DNA from: Streptomyces xanthophaeus
Lineage (GTDB): Bacteria > Actinomycetota > Actinomycetes > Streptomycetales > Streptomycetaceae
Direction: 5' to 3'
Assembly (NCBI RefSeq): GCF_030440515.1
Contig: NZ_CP076543.1
Span: forward strand, 4,183,501 to 4,247,500
DNA length: 64,000 nucleotides
Shown here: positions 1 through 8,499 of the stretch, in pieces
Position numbering within the stretch: position 1 is the first letter of the stretch
Layout: each line of letters opens with the position of its first letter
Notes under the pieces: generated by a model
Told to the model about the DNA's origin: nothing
What the model saw: only the letters and a program-made list of their open reading frames with translations
The model's database searches: none
Translations under genes and position numbers: made by a program

Positions 1-692
1 AGCTCATCGGCGAGGGAGTCGTCGAGGAAGACGGGGGTCTGGAGCTCGTCGGAGCCGGTTTCCGCCGTCACATGGGTGGTGGAGATCAGCGGCCAGGCGT
101 AGGTGAGCTGGGAGCGCTTGGCAGCGGCCTCCGGCTGCCAGGGCAGGAAGGTCCGCTTGATGCCCATGACCTGTTCGGACGGCCGGCTCTCGGTCACGCC
201 GGACAGGGAGACGCCGAGCTGGTAGACGCCGTCCTTGTCCAGCTCCAGCTTGTTCACCGGGATGGTGAGCGTGAATTCCTGGCTGATCTTGGACGGCAGG
301 GAGGCGATCTTCACCGCGTAGGCCGGGTCGATCTCGCCCGGGTCGGCGCCGGCCCGGAAGCCGGTGCGCTCCGCCGCCTCGTCGATGGACGTGCGGTCCG
401 CGAGCGCGGGCCCGACCCGCAGACCGACATGTGCGTCGGTGATCGTCTCGCCACCGGTGTTGAGCACGGTGCCCCGGATGGTGAGCGTGTCGCCCTTGAC
501 CGGTGCCGTGGGGGCCATGGAGGTCAGCTGGACGTCCACGGACGCCGCCTGCGCGGCCTCGGCCCGCGGGGCGGGAGAGTAGATCAGCGCGGCCAGTACG
601 GGCGTCCCGGCGAGCAGGACGATCGCCCGCCGCAGCCACCGGCGCCGGGCAGGAGCGGGGGACGCCCCCTGGTTGTCTGCCGCCTCGGCCAC
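1..692 (-). CDS. DUF6049 family secreted/membrane protein, N-terminal part
   Basis: Only the first 230 codons lie in the window; the gene continues beyond position 1. The GTG start at 692 is fixed by an in-frame TAG two codons upstream, with a GAGGGA ribosome binding site about ten bases ahead. An arginine-rich leader is followed by a hydrophobic stretch and an alanine-rich AEAAQA-like region that looks like a Sec signal peptide cleavage site. The mature part is beta-rich, resembling the CARDB-like surface repeats of the actinobacterial DUF6049 family, whose members usually lie beside the MurJ flippase gene. Function is unknown; extracytoplasmic location is inferred. Divergent from the tRNA nucleotidyltransferase gene. 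Confidence 0.8.
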   Translation of the reverse strand, partial: MAEAADNQGASPAPARRRWLRRAIVLLAGTPVLAALIYSPAPRAEAAQAASVDVQLTSMAPTAPVKGDTLTIRGTVLNTGGETITDAHVGLRVGPALADRTSIDEAAERTGFRAGADPGEIDPAYAVKIASLPSKISQEFTLTIPVNKLELDKDGVYQLGVSLSGVTESRPSEQVMGIKRTFLPWQPEAAAKRSQLTYAWPLISTTHVTAETGSDELQTPVFLDDSLADE

Positions 693-878
693 GCGCTAGC
701 CCGTCCCTCGAAGTGTCAGTGGTCGTCTTTTGTGCGTCCACGCATGGTAACGAGGCCCGCTGTGTGCGAGTGCCGCGCCTTGCTCCACATGATCGGCTCA
801 GGGCCCCGGCCACCGTGTACCGGGGTGGCGGCAAAACGGGGCGGTCCCCGGGGGGCCGGGCACGTACCCTTTTCTGTT
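693..878. promoter_or_regulatory. Divergent promoter region, leaderless pcnA start
   Basis: This 186-base gap separates two divergent genes. On the plus strand a TACCCT hexamer (865-870) ends eight bases before the GTG at 879 and there is no Shine-Dalgarno sequence between them. That spacing suggests transcription begins at or next to the start codon, giving a leaderless mRNA. No clear -35 element was seen. Confidence 0.4.
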
Positions 879-2345
879 GTGCCGAACGCCAACGAAGACA
901 ACCCCAGTGCCCTGAGTCAGGTGCAGCGCCGCGCGGTCAGTGAACTGCTGCGGGTCGCTCCTGTCGCCGACGAGCTCGGCCGCCGTTTCCAGGAGGCGGG
1001 CTTCCGCCTCGCCCTGGTCGGCGGGTCCGTCCGCGACGCGCTGCTGGGGCGTCTCGGCAACGATCTCGACTTCACCACCGATGCCCGTCCCGAGGACGTT
1101 CTGAAGATCGTCCGGCCGTGGGCGGACTCGGTGTGGGACGTCGGTATCGCCTTCGGCACCGTCGGGGCGCAGAAGAGCGCCCGCGTCGGGGACGCCGTAC
1201 GGAATTTCCAGATCGAGGTGACGACGTACCGCTCGGAGGCCTACGACCGTACGTCGCGCAAGCCCGAGGTCTCCTACGGCGACTCGATCGACGACGACCT
1301 GGTGCGGCGTGACTTCACGGTCAACGCCATGGCCCTGGCCCTGCCCGAGCAGGAGTTCATCGACCCGCACGGCGGCCTGGAGGACCTGGCCGCCGGTGTG
1401 CTGCGCACGCCCGGAACCCCGGAGGAATCCTTCTCCGACGACCCGCTGCGCATGCTGCGGGCGGCACGTTTCGCCGCGCAGCTGGACTTCGAGGTCGCCC
1501 CGGAGGTCGTCGCGGCCATGAAGGCGATGTCCGAGCGGATCGAGATCGTTTCCGCGGAGCGGGTCCAGGGCGAGCTGAACAAGCTCATCCTGTCCGCCCA
1601 CCCGCGTAAGGGTCTGGGGCTGCTGGTGGACACGGGGCTGGCCGACCGGGTGCTGCCCGAGCTGCCCGCGCTGCGGCTGGAACGTGATGAGCACCACCGG
1701 CACAAGGACGTCTACGACCACTCGCTGATCGTGCTGGAGCAGGCGATCGCGCTGGAGGAGGACGGCCCGGACCTGGTCCTGCGGCTCGCGGCCCTGCTGC
1801 ACGACATCGGCAAGCCCCGGACCCGCCGGTTCGAGAGCGACGGCCGGGTCTCCTTCCACCACCACGAGGTGGTGGGGGCGAAGATGACCAAGAAGCGGCT
1901 CACCGCTCTGAAGTACTCGAACGACATGATCAAGGACGTGTCCCGGCTGGTGGAGCTGCACCTGCGCTTCCACGGCTACGGCGACGGGGAGTGGACCGAC
2001 TCCGCGGTCCGGCGCTACGTGCGCGACGCCGGCCCGCTGCTGGAGCGTCTGCACAAGCTGACCCGGTCCGACTGCACCACGCGCAACAAGCGCAAGGCCA
2101 ATGCGCTCTCCCGGACCTACGACGGGCTGGAGGAGCGCATCGGGCAGCTTCAGGAGCAGGAGGAGCTGGACGCGATCCGGCCCGACCTGGACGGCAACGA
2201 GATCATGCAGGTGCTCGACGTGGGCCCCGGTCCGGTGATCGGCAAGGCTTACGCCTTCCTGCTGGAGCTCCGGCTGGAGAACGGTCCGATGGGCCGTGAC
2301 GCCGCTGTCGTCGCGCTGAAGGAGTGGTGGGCCGCGCAGGCCTGA
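879..2345 (+). CDS. pcnA: CCA tRNA nucleotidyltransferase
   Basis: Class II nucleotidyltransferase that adds or repairs the 3' CCA end of tRNAs in the cytoplasm; 488 residues, normal for actinobacteria. The head domain has GGSVRD (residues 48-53) followed by the metal-binding DLD (62-64), and RRDFTVNAM near 143-151 is the usual NTP-pocket motif. A C-terminal HD domain carries LLHDIGKPR (H308-D309), as in homologs with phosphohydrolase activity. The reading frame is open far upstream, but the conserved N-terminus PNANEDN begins at this GTG, so I chose it. No Shine-Dalgarno is present. A poly(A) polymerase role is possible in this family; CCA addition is more likely. The gene ends in a palindrome that contains a parS site. 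Confidence 0.93.
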   Translation: MPNANEDNPSALSQVQRRAVSELLRVAPVADELGRRFQEAGFRLALVGGSVRDALLGRLGNDLDFTTDARPEDVLKIVRPWADSVWDVGIAFGTVGAQKSARVGDAVRNFQIEVTTYRSEAYDRTSRKPEVSYGDSIDDDLVRRDFTVNAMALALPEQEFIDPHGGLEDLAAGVLRTPGTPEESFSDDPLRMLRAARFAAQLDFEVAPEVVAAMKAMSERIEIVSAERVQGELNKLILSAHPRKGLGLLVDTGLADRVLPELPALRLERDEHHRHKDVYDHSLIVLEQAIALEEDGPDLVLRLAALLHDIGKPRTRRFESDGRVSFHHHEVVGAKMTKKRLTALKYSNDMIKDVSRLVELHLRFHGYGDGEWTDSAVRRYVRDAGPLLERLHKLTRSDCTTRNKRKANALSRTYDGLEERIGQLQEQEELDAIRPDLDGNEIMQVLDVGPGPVIGKAYAFLLELRLENGPMGRDAAVVALKEWWAAQA

Positions 2346-2349
2346 CGCG

Positions 2350-2399
2350 CGCACGCCGGGGGCCGATGTTTCACGTGAAACATCGGCCCCCGGCGTGCG
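2350..2399. terminator. 50-bp perfect palindrome: pcnA terminator with a parS core
   Basis: The two 25-base halves are exact reverse complements with no spacer. The palindrome starts five bases after the pcnA stop codon. In RNA it would make a long GC-rich hairpin typical of Streptomyces terminators. Its central 14 bases (2368-2381) are the parS sequence GTTTCACGTGAAAC. No U-tract follows. Confidence 0.7.
2368..2381. promoter_or_regulatory. parS: parS site 1 (ParB-binding)
   Basis: Exact GTTTCACGTGAAAC, the Streptomyces parS consensus bound by ParB for origin segregation. It sits at the centre of the pcnA terminator palindrome, between convergent pcnA and the MFS gene. Confidence 0.93.
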
Positions 2400-2410
2400 T
2401 CAGAGCTGAT

Positions 2411-2424
2411 GTTTCACGTGAAAC
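2411..2424. promoter_or_regulatory. parS: parS site 2, overlapping the MFS stop codon
   Basis: Exact GTTTCACGTGAAAC. On the minus strand its first bases encode the last residues (Phe-Thr) and TGA stop of the MFS gene, so the site is partly coding. Centre-to-centre distance to parS site 1 is 43 bp. Confidence 0.93.
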
Positions 2425-3697
2425 GTCGCTCCCCGCGGGCCAGGAACACGGCGGTCGCGGCGTAGATCGCGGACACGATGAGGATCAGGATCACGGACCG
2501 CCCGTCGGCGGGGAGCATCAGGGAGGCCACCGCCGCCGCGCCGACGAACGCGACGTTGAACAACACGTCGTAGACGGAGAAGACGCGGCCGCGGTAGTCG
2601 TCGTCCACCCGGGACTGCACTTCGGTGTCGGTGGCGATCTTGGCGCCCTGGGTGGCGAGGCCGAGTACGAACGCGGCGGCCAGCATCGGTTCCGGGGCGA
2701 AGAACAGGCCGAGGGCCGGTACCAGGACGGCGGCACCCGCGGAGCATGCGGTGATCCAGCCGAGGGGGCCCAGCCGGCCCACCATCCAGGGGGTCACCAC
2801 GGCGGCGGCGAAGAATCCGGCGCCGGAGACGCCGACGGCGATTCCCAGCAGCGCCAGCCCGTCGGACTCGTTGTCCGACCAGGAATAGCGGCAGAGCATC
2901 AGCAGCATCACGAACAGGGCCCCGTAGCAGAACCGCATCAGGGTCATCGCGGTGAGTGCCCGGGCCGCCTCGCGACGGGAGGCGAGGTGGCGCAGGCCCT
3001 CGGCCATCCCCCGGACCGTGAGGGCGACCCCTTCGGTGACCGAGGGATGGGCCCGGCCGGCGGGGTGGTCCGGCCCGAGGAGGCCGATGGCCAGTTGCAG
3101 GGAGACGAGGGCCGCGCACAGGTAGAGCCCGGCGCCCAGGAGGACGACGAGGGCGTTGGAGTCGGAGGCCAGCAGCCGGACGAGGAAGGCCAGCCCTCCG
3201 CCGGCCACCGCCGCGAGGGTTCCGGCAGTGGGGGAGAGAGCGTTCGCGGTGACCAGCTGATCGGGTCCGACGACGTGGGGCAGCGAGGCGGCGAGCCCGG
3301 ACAGCACGAAGCGGTTGACGGCGGTCACCGACAGGGCCGAGGCGTAGAACAGCCAGTCGGGCACCTGTGCGACGATCAGCATCCCGGTGACGCAGGCCAG
3401 GAAGGCCCGCAGGAGATTGCCGTAGAGGAAGACCTGGCGGCGTCGCCAGCGGTCGAGCAGTACCCCGGCGAAGGGGCCGATCGCCGAATACGGCAGCAGC
3501 AGTACCGCCATGGCGGAGGCGATGGCCGCCGGGGAGGTCTGCTTCTCCGGGGAGAAGACGACGTAGGTGGCGAGTGCGACCTGGTAGACGCCGTCCGCGG
3601 CCTGGGAGAGCAGCCGGACGGCGAGCAGGTTGCGGAAATCCCTCAGGCGCAGGAGTACGCGCAGATCACGTACGACAGGCATGAGGGCAAGGGTCAC
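2414..3697 (-). CDS. MFS transporter
   Basis: A 427-residue integral membrane protein with about twelve hydrophobic segments. It resembles the MFS_3/enterobactin-exporter-like group: an N-terminal RDFRNLL segment before TM1 and an LLDRWRRRQVF loop between TM2 and TM3, a variant of the MFS signature loop. Substrate unknown; efflux is likely by family. The GTG at 3697 lies only four bases from the ino1 terminator hairpin and lacks a clear ribosome binding site; an ATG six codons in (3682) is the alternative. Transcription may come from readthrough of the inositol-phosphate synthase operon or a leaderless start. The stop codon lies inside parS site 2. Confidence 0.8.
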   Translation of the reverse strand: MTLALMPVVRDLRVLLRLRDFRNLLAVRLLSQAADGVYQVALATYVVFSPEKQTSPAAIASAMAVLLLPYSAIGPFAGVLLDRWRRRQVFLYGNLLRAFLACVTGMLIVAQVPDWLFYASALSVTAVNRFVLSGLAASLPHVVGPDQLVTANALSPTAGTLAAVAGGGLAFLVRLLASDSNALVVLLGAGLYLCAALVSLQLAIGLLGPDHPAGRAHPSVTEGVALTVRGMAEGLRHLASRREAARALTAMTLMRFCYGALFVMLLMLCRYSWSDNESDGLALLGIAVGVSGAGFFAAAVVTPWMVGRLGPLGWITACSAGAAVLVPALGLFFAPEPMLAAAFVLGLATQGAKIATDTEVQSRVDDDYRGRVFSVYDVLFNVAFVGAAAVASLMLPADGRSVILILIVSAIYAATAVFLARGERRFT

Positions 3698-3700
3698 ATA

Positions 3701-3741
3701 CGCGGAGGGTCCCCGGGCACATTGCCCGGGGACCCTCCGCG
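3701..3741. terminator. Perfect hairpin after inositol-phosphate synthase
   Basis: Arms of 19 bases at 3701-3719 and 3723-3741 are exact reverse complements around a three-base loop. The hairpin lies 45 bases past the ino1 stop on the minus strand, with no U-tract, as is usual for Streptomyces terminators. It also ends directly before the MFS start. Confidence 0.8.
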
Positions 3742-3786
3742 GAAGAACTGCCGAAGTCCAGGTGTCGTGAAGACCCTTGGGTTCGG

Positions 3787-4869
3787 TTAGCGCTCGACCT
3801 CACCCTTGATGAACTTCTCGACGTTGGCCAGGGCCTCGTCGTCGAAGTACTGCACCGGCGGGGACTTCATGAAGTAGCTGGACGCCGACAGGATCGGGCC
3901 TCCGATGCCGCGGTCCTTGGCGATCTTCGCGGCGCGCAGGGCGTCGATGATGACACCGGCCGAGTTCGGGGAGTCCCACACCTCGAGCTTGTACTCGAGG
4001 TTCAGCGGGACGTCACCGAAGGCGCGACCCTCCAGGCGGACGTAGGCCCACTTGCGGTCGTCGAGCCACGCGACGTAGTCGGACGGACCGATGTGGACGT
4101 TCTTCTCGCCGAGCTCACGGTCGGGGATCTGCGAGGTGACGGCCTGCGTCTTAGAGATCTTCTTCGACTCGAGGCGGTCGCGCTCCAGCATGTTCTTGAA
4201 GTCCATGTTGCCGCCGACGTTGAGCTGCATGGTGCGCTCAAGACGGACACCGCGGTCCTCGAACAGCTTCGCCATCACACGGTGCGTGATGGTGGCGCCG
4301 ACCTGCGACTTGATGTCGTCGCCGACGATCGGGACACCGGCCTCGGTGAACTTGTCCGCCCACTCCTTGGTGCCGGCGATGAAGACCGGGAGGGCGTTGA
4401 CGAAGGCGACCTTGGCGTCGATGGCGCACTGGGCGTAGAACTTCGCCGCGTCCTCGGAACCGACCGGCAGGTAGCAGATCAGAACGTCGACCTCGCGGTC
4501 CTTGAGGATCTGGACCACGTCGACCGGAGTCTCGGCGGACTCCTCGATCGTCATGCGGTAGTACTTGCCCAGGCCGTCGTAGGTGTGGCCGCGCTGAACG
4601 GTCACACCGGCGTTCGGGACGTCGCAGATCTTGATGGTGTTGTTCTCGCTGGCGCCGATGGCGTCCGAAAGGTCGAGGCCGACCTTCTTCGCGTCGACGT
4701 CGAACGCGGCGACGAACTCGATGTCACGCACGTGGTAGTCGCCGAACTGGACGTGCATCAGACCGGGGACCTTGGCCGCCGGGTCGGCGTCCTTGTAGTA
4801 CTCGACGCCCTGCACCAGCGAGGCGGCGCAGTTGCCTACGCCGACGATGGCTACGCGAACCGAACCCAT
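3787..4869 (-). CDS. ino1: Inositol-3-phosphate synthase
   Basis: Converts glucose-6-phosphate to 1L-myo-inositol-3-phosphate with NAD, the first step to inositol for phosphatidylinositol and mycothiol in actinobacteria. It is 360 residues, the usual length for the short bacterial family. The N-terminal Rossmann motif is GVGNCAAS (residues 10-17); [14 protein letters not shown] and a conserved [11 protein letters not shown] segment follow. The ATG at 4869 is preceded by GGGAG eight bases upstream, which excludes the longer open frame. The gene lies 49 bases downstream of a PadR-type regulator on the same strand, so the two are probably co-transcribed. Confidence 0.95.
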   Translation of the reverse strand: MGSVRVAIVGVGNCAASLVQGVEYYKDADPAAKVPGLMHVQFGDYHVRDIEFVAAFDVDAKKVGLDLSDAIGASENNTIKICDVPNAGVTVQRGHTYDGLGKYYRMTIEESAETPVDVVQILKDREVDVLICYLPVGSEDAAKFYAQCAIDAKVAFVNALPVFIAGTKEWADKFTEAGVPIVGDDIKSQVGATITHRVMAKLFEDRGVRLERTMQLNVGGNMDFKNMLERDRLESKKISKTQAVTSQIPDRELGEKNVHIGPSDYVAWLDDRKWAYVRLEGRAFGDVPLNLEYKLEVWDSPNSAGVIIDALRAAKIAKDRGIGGPILSASSYFMKSPPVQYFDDEALANVEKFIKGEVER

Positions 4870-4918
4870 TCCGGTTGCTCCCTGTTTGTTCTCGGACGAG
4901 GTCTGCGAGATGCAGGCC

Positions 4919-5521
4919 TCATTTTTCAGTTTCGTCGGACGGACCGGATCGTCTCCGATCCCGTCCCGCCCGCTCACTCTCGATGAGCTCGTTCAGCCAG
5001 CGCACTTCGCGCTCCACGGACTCCATGCCGTGCCGCTGCAGCTCAAGCGTGTAGTCGTCGAGGCGCTCCCGCGTCCGGGCGATCGAGGCGCGCATCTTCT
5101 CCAGACGCTCCTCCAGCCGGCTGCGGCGGCCCTCCAGCACCCGCATGCGGACGTCTCGTTCGGTCTGGCCGAAGAAGGCGAAGCGGGCGGCGAAGGACTC
5201 GTCCTCCCAGGTGTCGGGGCCCGTGTGGGAGAGCAGCTCCTCGAAGTGCTCCTTACCCGCGGCCGTCAACCGGTAGACGATCTTGGCTCGGCGCCCTGCG
5301 AGTGAAGCGGCGAGAGCGTCCTCCGGGGCGTTCCCCGGCTCTTCGATCAACCAGCCGTTGGCGACCAGCGTCTTGAGGCAGGGGTAGAGCGTCCCGTAGC
5401 TGAAGGCTCTGAACACCCCCAGCGAGGTGTTGAGCCGCTTGCGCAGCTCGTAGCCGTGCATGGGGGATTCGCGAAGCAGGCCGAGGACGGCGAACTCGAG
5501 GATGCCTGAGCGTCTGCTCAT
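4919..5521 (-). CDS. PadR family transcriptional regulator
   Basis: 200 residues. The N-terminal winged helix (about 1-85) has the PadR hallmarks [20 protein letters not shown] and [11 protein letters not shown]. The C-terminal half is a long charged helix pair (about 125-190) matching the PadR dimerisation arm (Vir_act_alpha_C type). The start follows a strong GGAGGAGAGG site. It leads a probable operon with ino1, so autoregulation and control of inositol synthesis is the simplest inference; the ligand is unknown. A 21-bp palindrome 42 bases upstream is a likely operator. Confidence 0.88.
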   Translation of the reverse strand: MSRRSGILEFAVLGLLRESPMHGYELRKRLNTSLGVFRAFSYGTLYPCLKTLVANGWLIEEPGNAPEDALAASLAGRRAKIVYRLTAAGKEHFEELLSHTGPDTWEDESFAARFAFFGQTERDVRMRVLEGRRSRLEERLEKMRASIARTRERLDDYTLELQRHGMESVEREVRWLNELIESERAGRDRRRSGPSDETEK

Positions 5522-5548
5522 CCGCCTGCCTCTCCTCCGCCCCTGAGT

Positions 5549-5583
5549 CTTTATACCGAGCTGATGTATCGACTCGATACATC
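5549..5583 (-). promoter_or_regulatory. padR-ino1 promoter with 21-bp palindromic operator
   Basis: The palindrome at 5563-5583 has two exact 10-base arms around one base and contains ATGT and ACAT half-sites like PadR operators. On the minus strand a TATAAA -10 box (complement of 5550-5555) lies just downstream, so a bound regulator would cover the -35 region. Assignment to this PadR is inference. Confidence 0.55.
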
Positions 5584-5796
5584 CAGACGATAGAACGGGC
5601 CGCTCTGATCGACAAGGGGAGGCGTGGTGACCGGTGTCACATCACCAATTCGCACCAGGCACGTTGCCTGATTTGGGGTGAACTTCGGCACTGGGCGCGT
5701 TTTGAGCGTGCGTAGTCTGTGCGCCATGACACCGGGGGGGACCGGAAACAATCTGCCGCTTCCAGGCCACTCGCCTGCCCGAGGAGTAGTCGTTCG

Positions 5797-8406
5797 ATGA
5801 GCGAGCACCGTCGCAAACTGCCGCAGCCCGAGGGCGGTGGGCGCGCCTCAGCCCGCCGCGCCGCCCAGCCGCGCCCCGGAAGGGGCGCGGCCGGACGTGA
5901 CGTCCCCACGGCGTCACACAGCGGCCCGTACGCACCGCAGCCCGCCCGGGGCAGCCGTGCCGATGCCCGCCGGGCCGGCCAGAGAGGCAGCGGCCGCGGG
6001 AGAGGAGCCGGCGCCGCCACGCGCGACAAGCGGCTCATCAACTATCCGCGGTCCGACAGGGACGGCTGGAAGCGCTTCGTGCCGTCCTGGAAGTTCGTGG
6101 CCGGCACGGCCCTGGGCTTCTTCGCGGTCATCATCGCCGGTACCGGCATCGGTATCGCCATGGTGAGCACGCCGGACCCGAACAAGGCGGCGCAGGCGCA
6201 GAACAACGTCTTCTACTGGGCCGACGGCAGCCAGATGGTCGCGACGGGCGGTTCGATGAACCGCCAGATCGTGCCCATCTCCAGCATCCCGCGGTCGATG
6301 AGGGACGCCGTGATCTCGGCGGAGAACGAGTCCTTCGAGACGGACAGAGGCGTGGACCCGATGGGTGTCGGCCGCGCCGTGTGGAACATGGCCACGGGCG
6401 GTTCCACCCAGGGCGGCTCGACCATCACGCAGCAGTACGTGAAGAACACCTACCTGGACTCCGACCAGACGCTCAAGCGGAAGGCCACCGAGCTCTTCAT
6501 CGCGATAAGGCTGGGTGTCTCGGAGGAGAAGGACAAGGTCATGGCGGGCTACCTGAACACCGCCTACTACGGCCGGGACGCCTACGGGATCCAGGCCGCG
6601 GCCCGCGCCTACTTCGGCAAGGACAGCCAGGACCTGAACCCCTCCGAGTGCGCCTTCCTGGCCGCCGTGCTGAAGGGTCCCAACCTCTACAACCCGGACG
6701 GCGGCATCGGCGCCGCGGCCACCCCCGCCCTCAACGAGAAGCGGGCCCGGGAGCGCTGGAGCTGGGTGCTGGACCGCGAGGTCGAGGTCGGCCGGATGGA
6801 CAAGGCCGAGCGGGCGAAGTTCACGGACGCGGACTTCCCTCCGCGGGTCGAGTCGGAGCAGGCCCGCGGCATGACCGGCCAGATCGGCTACCTGGTCGAC
6901 ACGGCCAAGGCCTACGTGATGAAGTCCAAGGGGATCACCCCTGAGCAGATGGCCATGGGCGGCTTCCGGATCAAGACCACCTTCCAGAAGCCGAAGGTGG
7001 ACGCCCTGGCCAAGGCGGTCGAGGACACCCGTAACGGGTTCATCGACGAGAAGGGCCGCCCCGAGACGGACACCTTCGTGCAGTTCGGCGCCGCCTCGGT
7101 GGACGTGAAGACCGGGGCCCTCGTAGCCCTGTACGGCGGCCCGGGCTGGGACCACAAGTACTTCAGCAACAACGCCAACTCCAGCGGTGTCCCGGTCGGC
7201 TCGACCTGGAAGCCGTACGTGCTGGCGGCGGCGATGGAGTACGGCACCCAGAACTCCAAGGGCAAGGGCATCTCGGCCGACAGCAAGTACATGGCCAACG
7301 ACCTCACCGTGATCAACAACCGTGAGGGCAAGCCGCTGCGCGACGCGTCGGGCGCGCCGTTCAAGCAGAAGAACGAGAGCCCCACCGCCTTCGGGTACGT
7401 GACCCTCAACGAGGCGATGGAGAAGTCCATCAACGTCCCGTTCGCCCAGCTCGTCTTCGACGTCGGCCACGACAAGGTCAGGGCCGTGGCCAAGTCCACG
7501 GGCATCCTGGAGGAGTCGGTCAACCCGAACAACGACGCCTCCTTCGCCCTCGGTACCTCCACCCCGAGCGCCATCCGCATGGCCGACTCGTACGCGACCT
7601 TCGCCGCCTCCGGCACGCACCGCGAGCCGTTCTCCGTGACCGAGGTCGAGAAGAACGGCGAGAAGCTGGCGGGCTTCGAGGCCCCCAAGGCCCAGCGGGC
7701 CATGGACAGCGCCGTCGCGGACAACATCACCAAGGTGCTGGAGAACGTCGTCGAGAACGGCACCGGCAAGAAGGTCCAGAAGCTGGGCCGGCCCGCTGCG
7801 GGCAAGACCGGTACGACGGACGAGAACAAGTCGGCGTGGTTCGTCGGCTACACCCCGGAGCTGTCCACCTCGGTGGTCCTCTTCCGCACCGACCCCAACT
7901 CGCCGGACAAGAAGCTGATCTCCATGAAGGGTGTGGGCAACATCCCCTCCCTCCACGGTGGTGACATCCCGGCCGAGATCTGGACCGAGTACATGGGCGA
8001 AGCGCTCAAGGGGCTCCCGGTCAAGCAGTTCCCGGAAGCCGAGGACATCGGCGTGACCGCCGACTCCGCCGGCGCTCCCTCCCCCACGCCCTCGGCCGTC
8101 GTCCCGGCGTCCCCCTCCCCGTCGACGCTCCCGCCGAGCTCCCCGCCGCCGTCCCCCTCCCCGTCCAAGGGCGGCAAGCCGTCCTGCCCGCCGTGGAAGC
8201 TGTACTGCGACCCGGACACCACGCGCGGGACCACCAACGGAGGCGCGAACACCGGCACCAGCTCCGGCGCCAATTCCGGAAACACCTCCGGTACCAGCAC
8301 CGGTGTGATCGGCGGCTCCAGCGGATCACCGTCCCCGACGCAGACCGGCAGACCGGGCCGCCCGGGCGGCATCACCGGCGGGGTCGACAACTCCGTCTCC
8401 GAGTGA
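5797..8406 (+). CDS. Class A bifunctional penicillin-binding protein
   Basis: Peptidoglycan glycosyltransferase plus transpeptidase anchored in the membrane; 869 residues. A basic, disordered cytoplasmic tail (1-85) precedes one membrane segment (about 100-122). The GT51 domain shows the catalytic Glu at E176 (AENESF) and GGSTITQQ from 206. The transpeptidase has S469-T-W-K472, S544-I-N546 and K670-T-G672. A Pro/Ser-rich then Gly/Ser/Thr/Asn-rich C-terminal tail with two cysteines follows, probably extracellular. The start is fixed by GAGGAG ten bases upstream, 26 codons inside the longest open frame. Strongly expressed housekeeping role in cell wall growth is inferred. A hairpin follows the stop. 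Confidence 0.95.
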   Translation: MSEHRRKLPQPEGGGRASARRAAQPRPGRGAAGRDVPTASHSGPYAPQPARGSRADARRAGQRGSGRGRGAGAATRDKRLINYPRSDRDGWKRFVPSWKFVAGTALGFFAVIIAGTGIGIAMVSTPDPNKAAQAQNNVFYWADGSQMVATGGSMNRQIVPISSIPRSMRDAVISAENESFETDRGVDPMGVGRAVWNMATGGSTQGGSTITQQYVKNTYLDSDQTLKRKATELFIAIRLGVSEEKDKVMAGYLNTAYYGRDAYGIQAAARAYFGKDSQDLNPSECAFLAAVLKGPNLYNPDGGIGAAATPALNEKRARERWSWVLDREVEVGRMDKAERAKFTDADFPPRVESEQARGMTGQIGYLVDTAKAYVMKSKGITPEQMAMGGFRIKTTFQKPKVDALAKAVEDTRNGFIDEKGRPETDTFVQFGAASVDVKTGALVALYGGPGWDHKYFSNNANSSGVPVGSTWKPYVLAAAMEYGTQNSKGKGISADSKYMANDLTVINNREGKPLRDASGAPFKQKNESPTAFGYVTLNEAMEKSINVPFAQLVFDVGHDKVRAVAKSTGILEESVNPNNDASFALGTSTPSAIRMADSYATFAASGTHREPFSVTEVEKNGEKLAGFEAPKAQRAMDSAVADNITKVLENVVENGTGKKVQKLGRPAAGKTGTTDENKSAWFVGYTPELSTSVVLFRTDPNSPDKKLISMKGVGNIPSLHGGDIPAEIWTEYMGEALKGLPVKQFPEAEDIGVTADSAGAPSPTPSAVVPASPSPSTLPPSSPPPSPSPSKGGKPSCPPWKLYCDPDTTRGTTNGGANTGTSSGANSGNTSGTSTGVIGGSSGSPSPTQTGRPGRPGGITGGVDNSVSE

Positions 8407-8431
8407 CCCGTACCGCCGCCCGGTGAGCCGT

Positions 8432-8466
8432 GGAAGGCCGTCGCACCCCGTGTGCGACGGCCTTCC
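8432..8466 (+). terminator. Hairpin terminator after the penicillin-binding protein
   Basis: Exact 15-base arms (8432-8446 and 8452-8466) around a five-base loop, 26 bases past the stop codon. It separates the PBP gene from the glycosyltransferase. Confidence 0.78.
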
Positions 8467-8499
8467 CGCATGTCCGGTCCGGTACGGCAGGATGAGCCC

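Noticed and set aside
72..878. Long in-frame extension of the tRNA nucleotidyltransferase reading frame
   Set aside because: It is antisense to the DUF6049 gene and codes for low-complexity protein without homology; the conserved N-terminus starts at 879.
2324..3790. Large plus-strand open frame opposite the MFS gene
   Set aside because: Composition-driven Gly/Gln/Glu-rich shadow of the antisense gene, no ribosome binding site.
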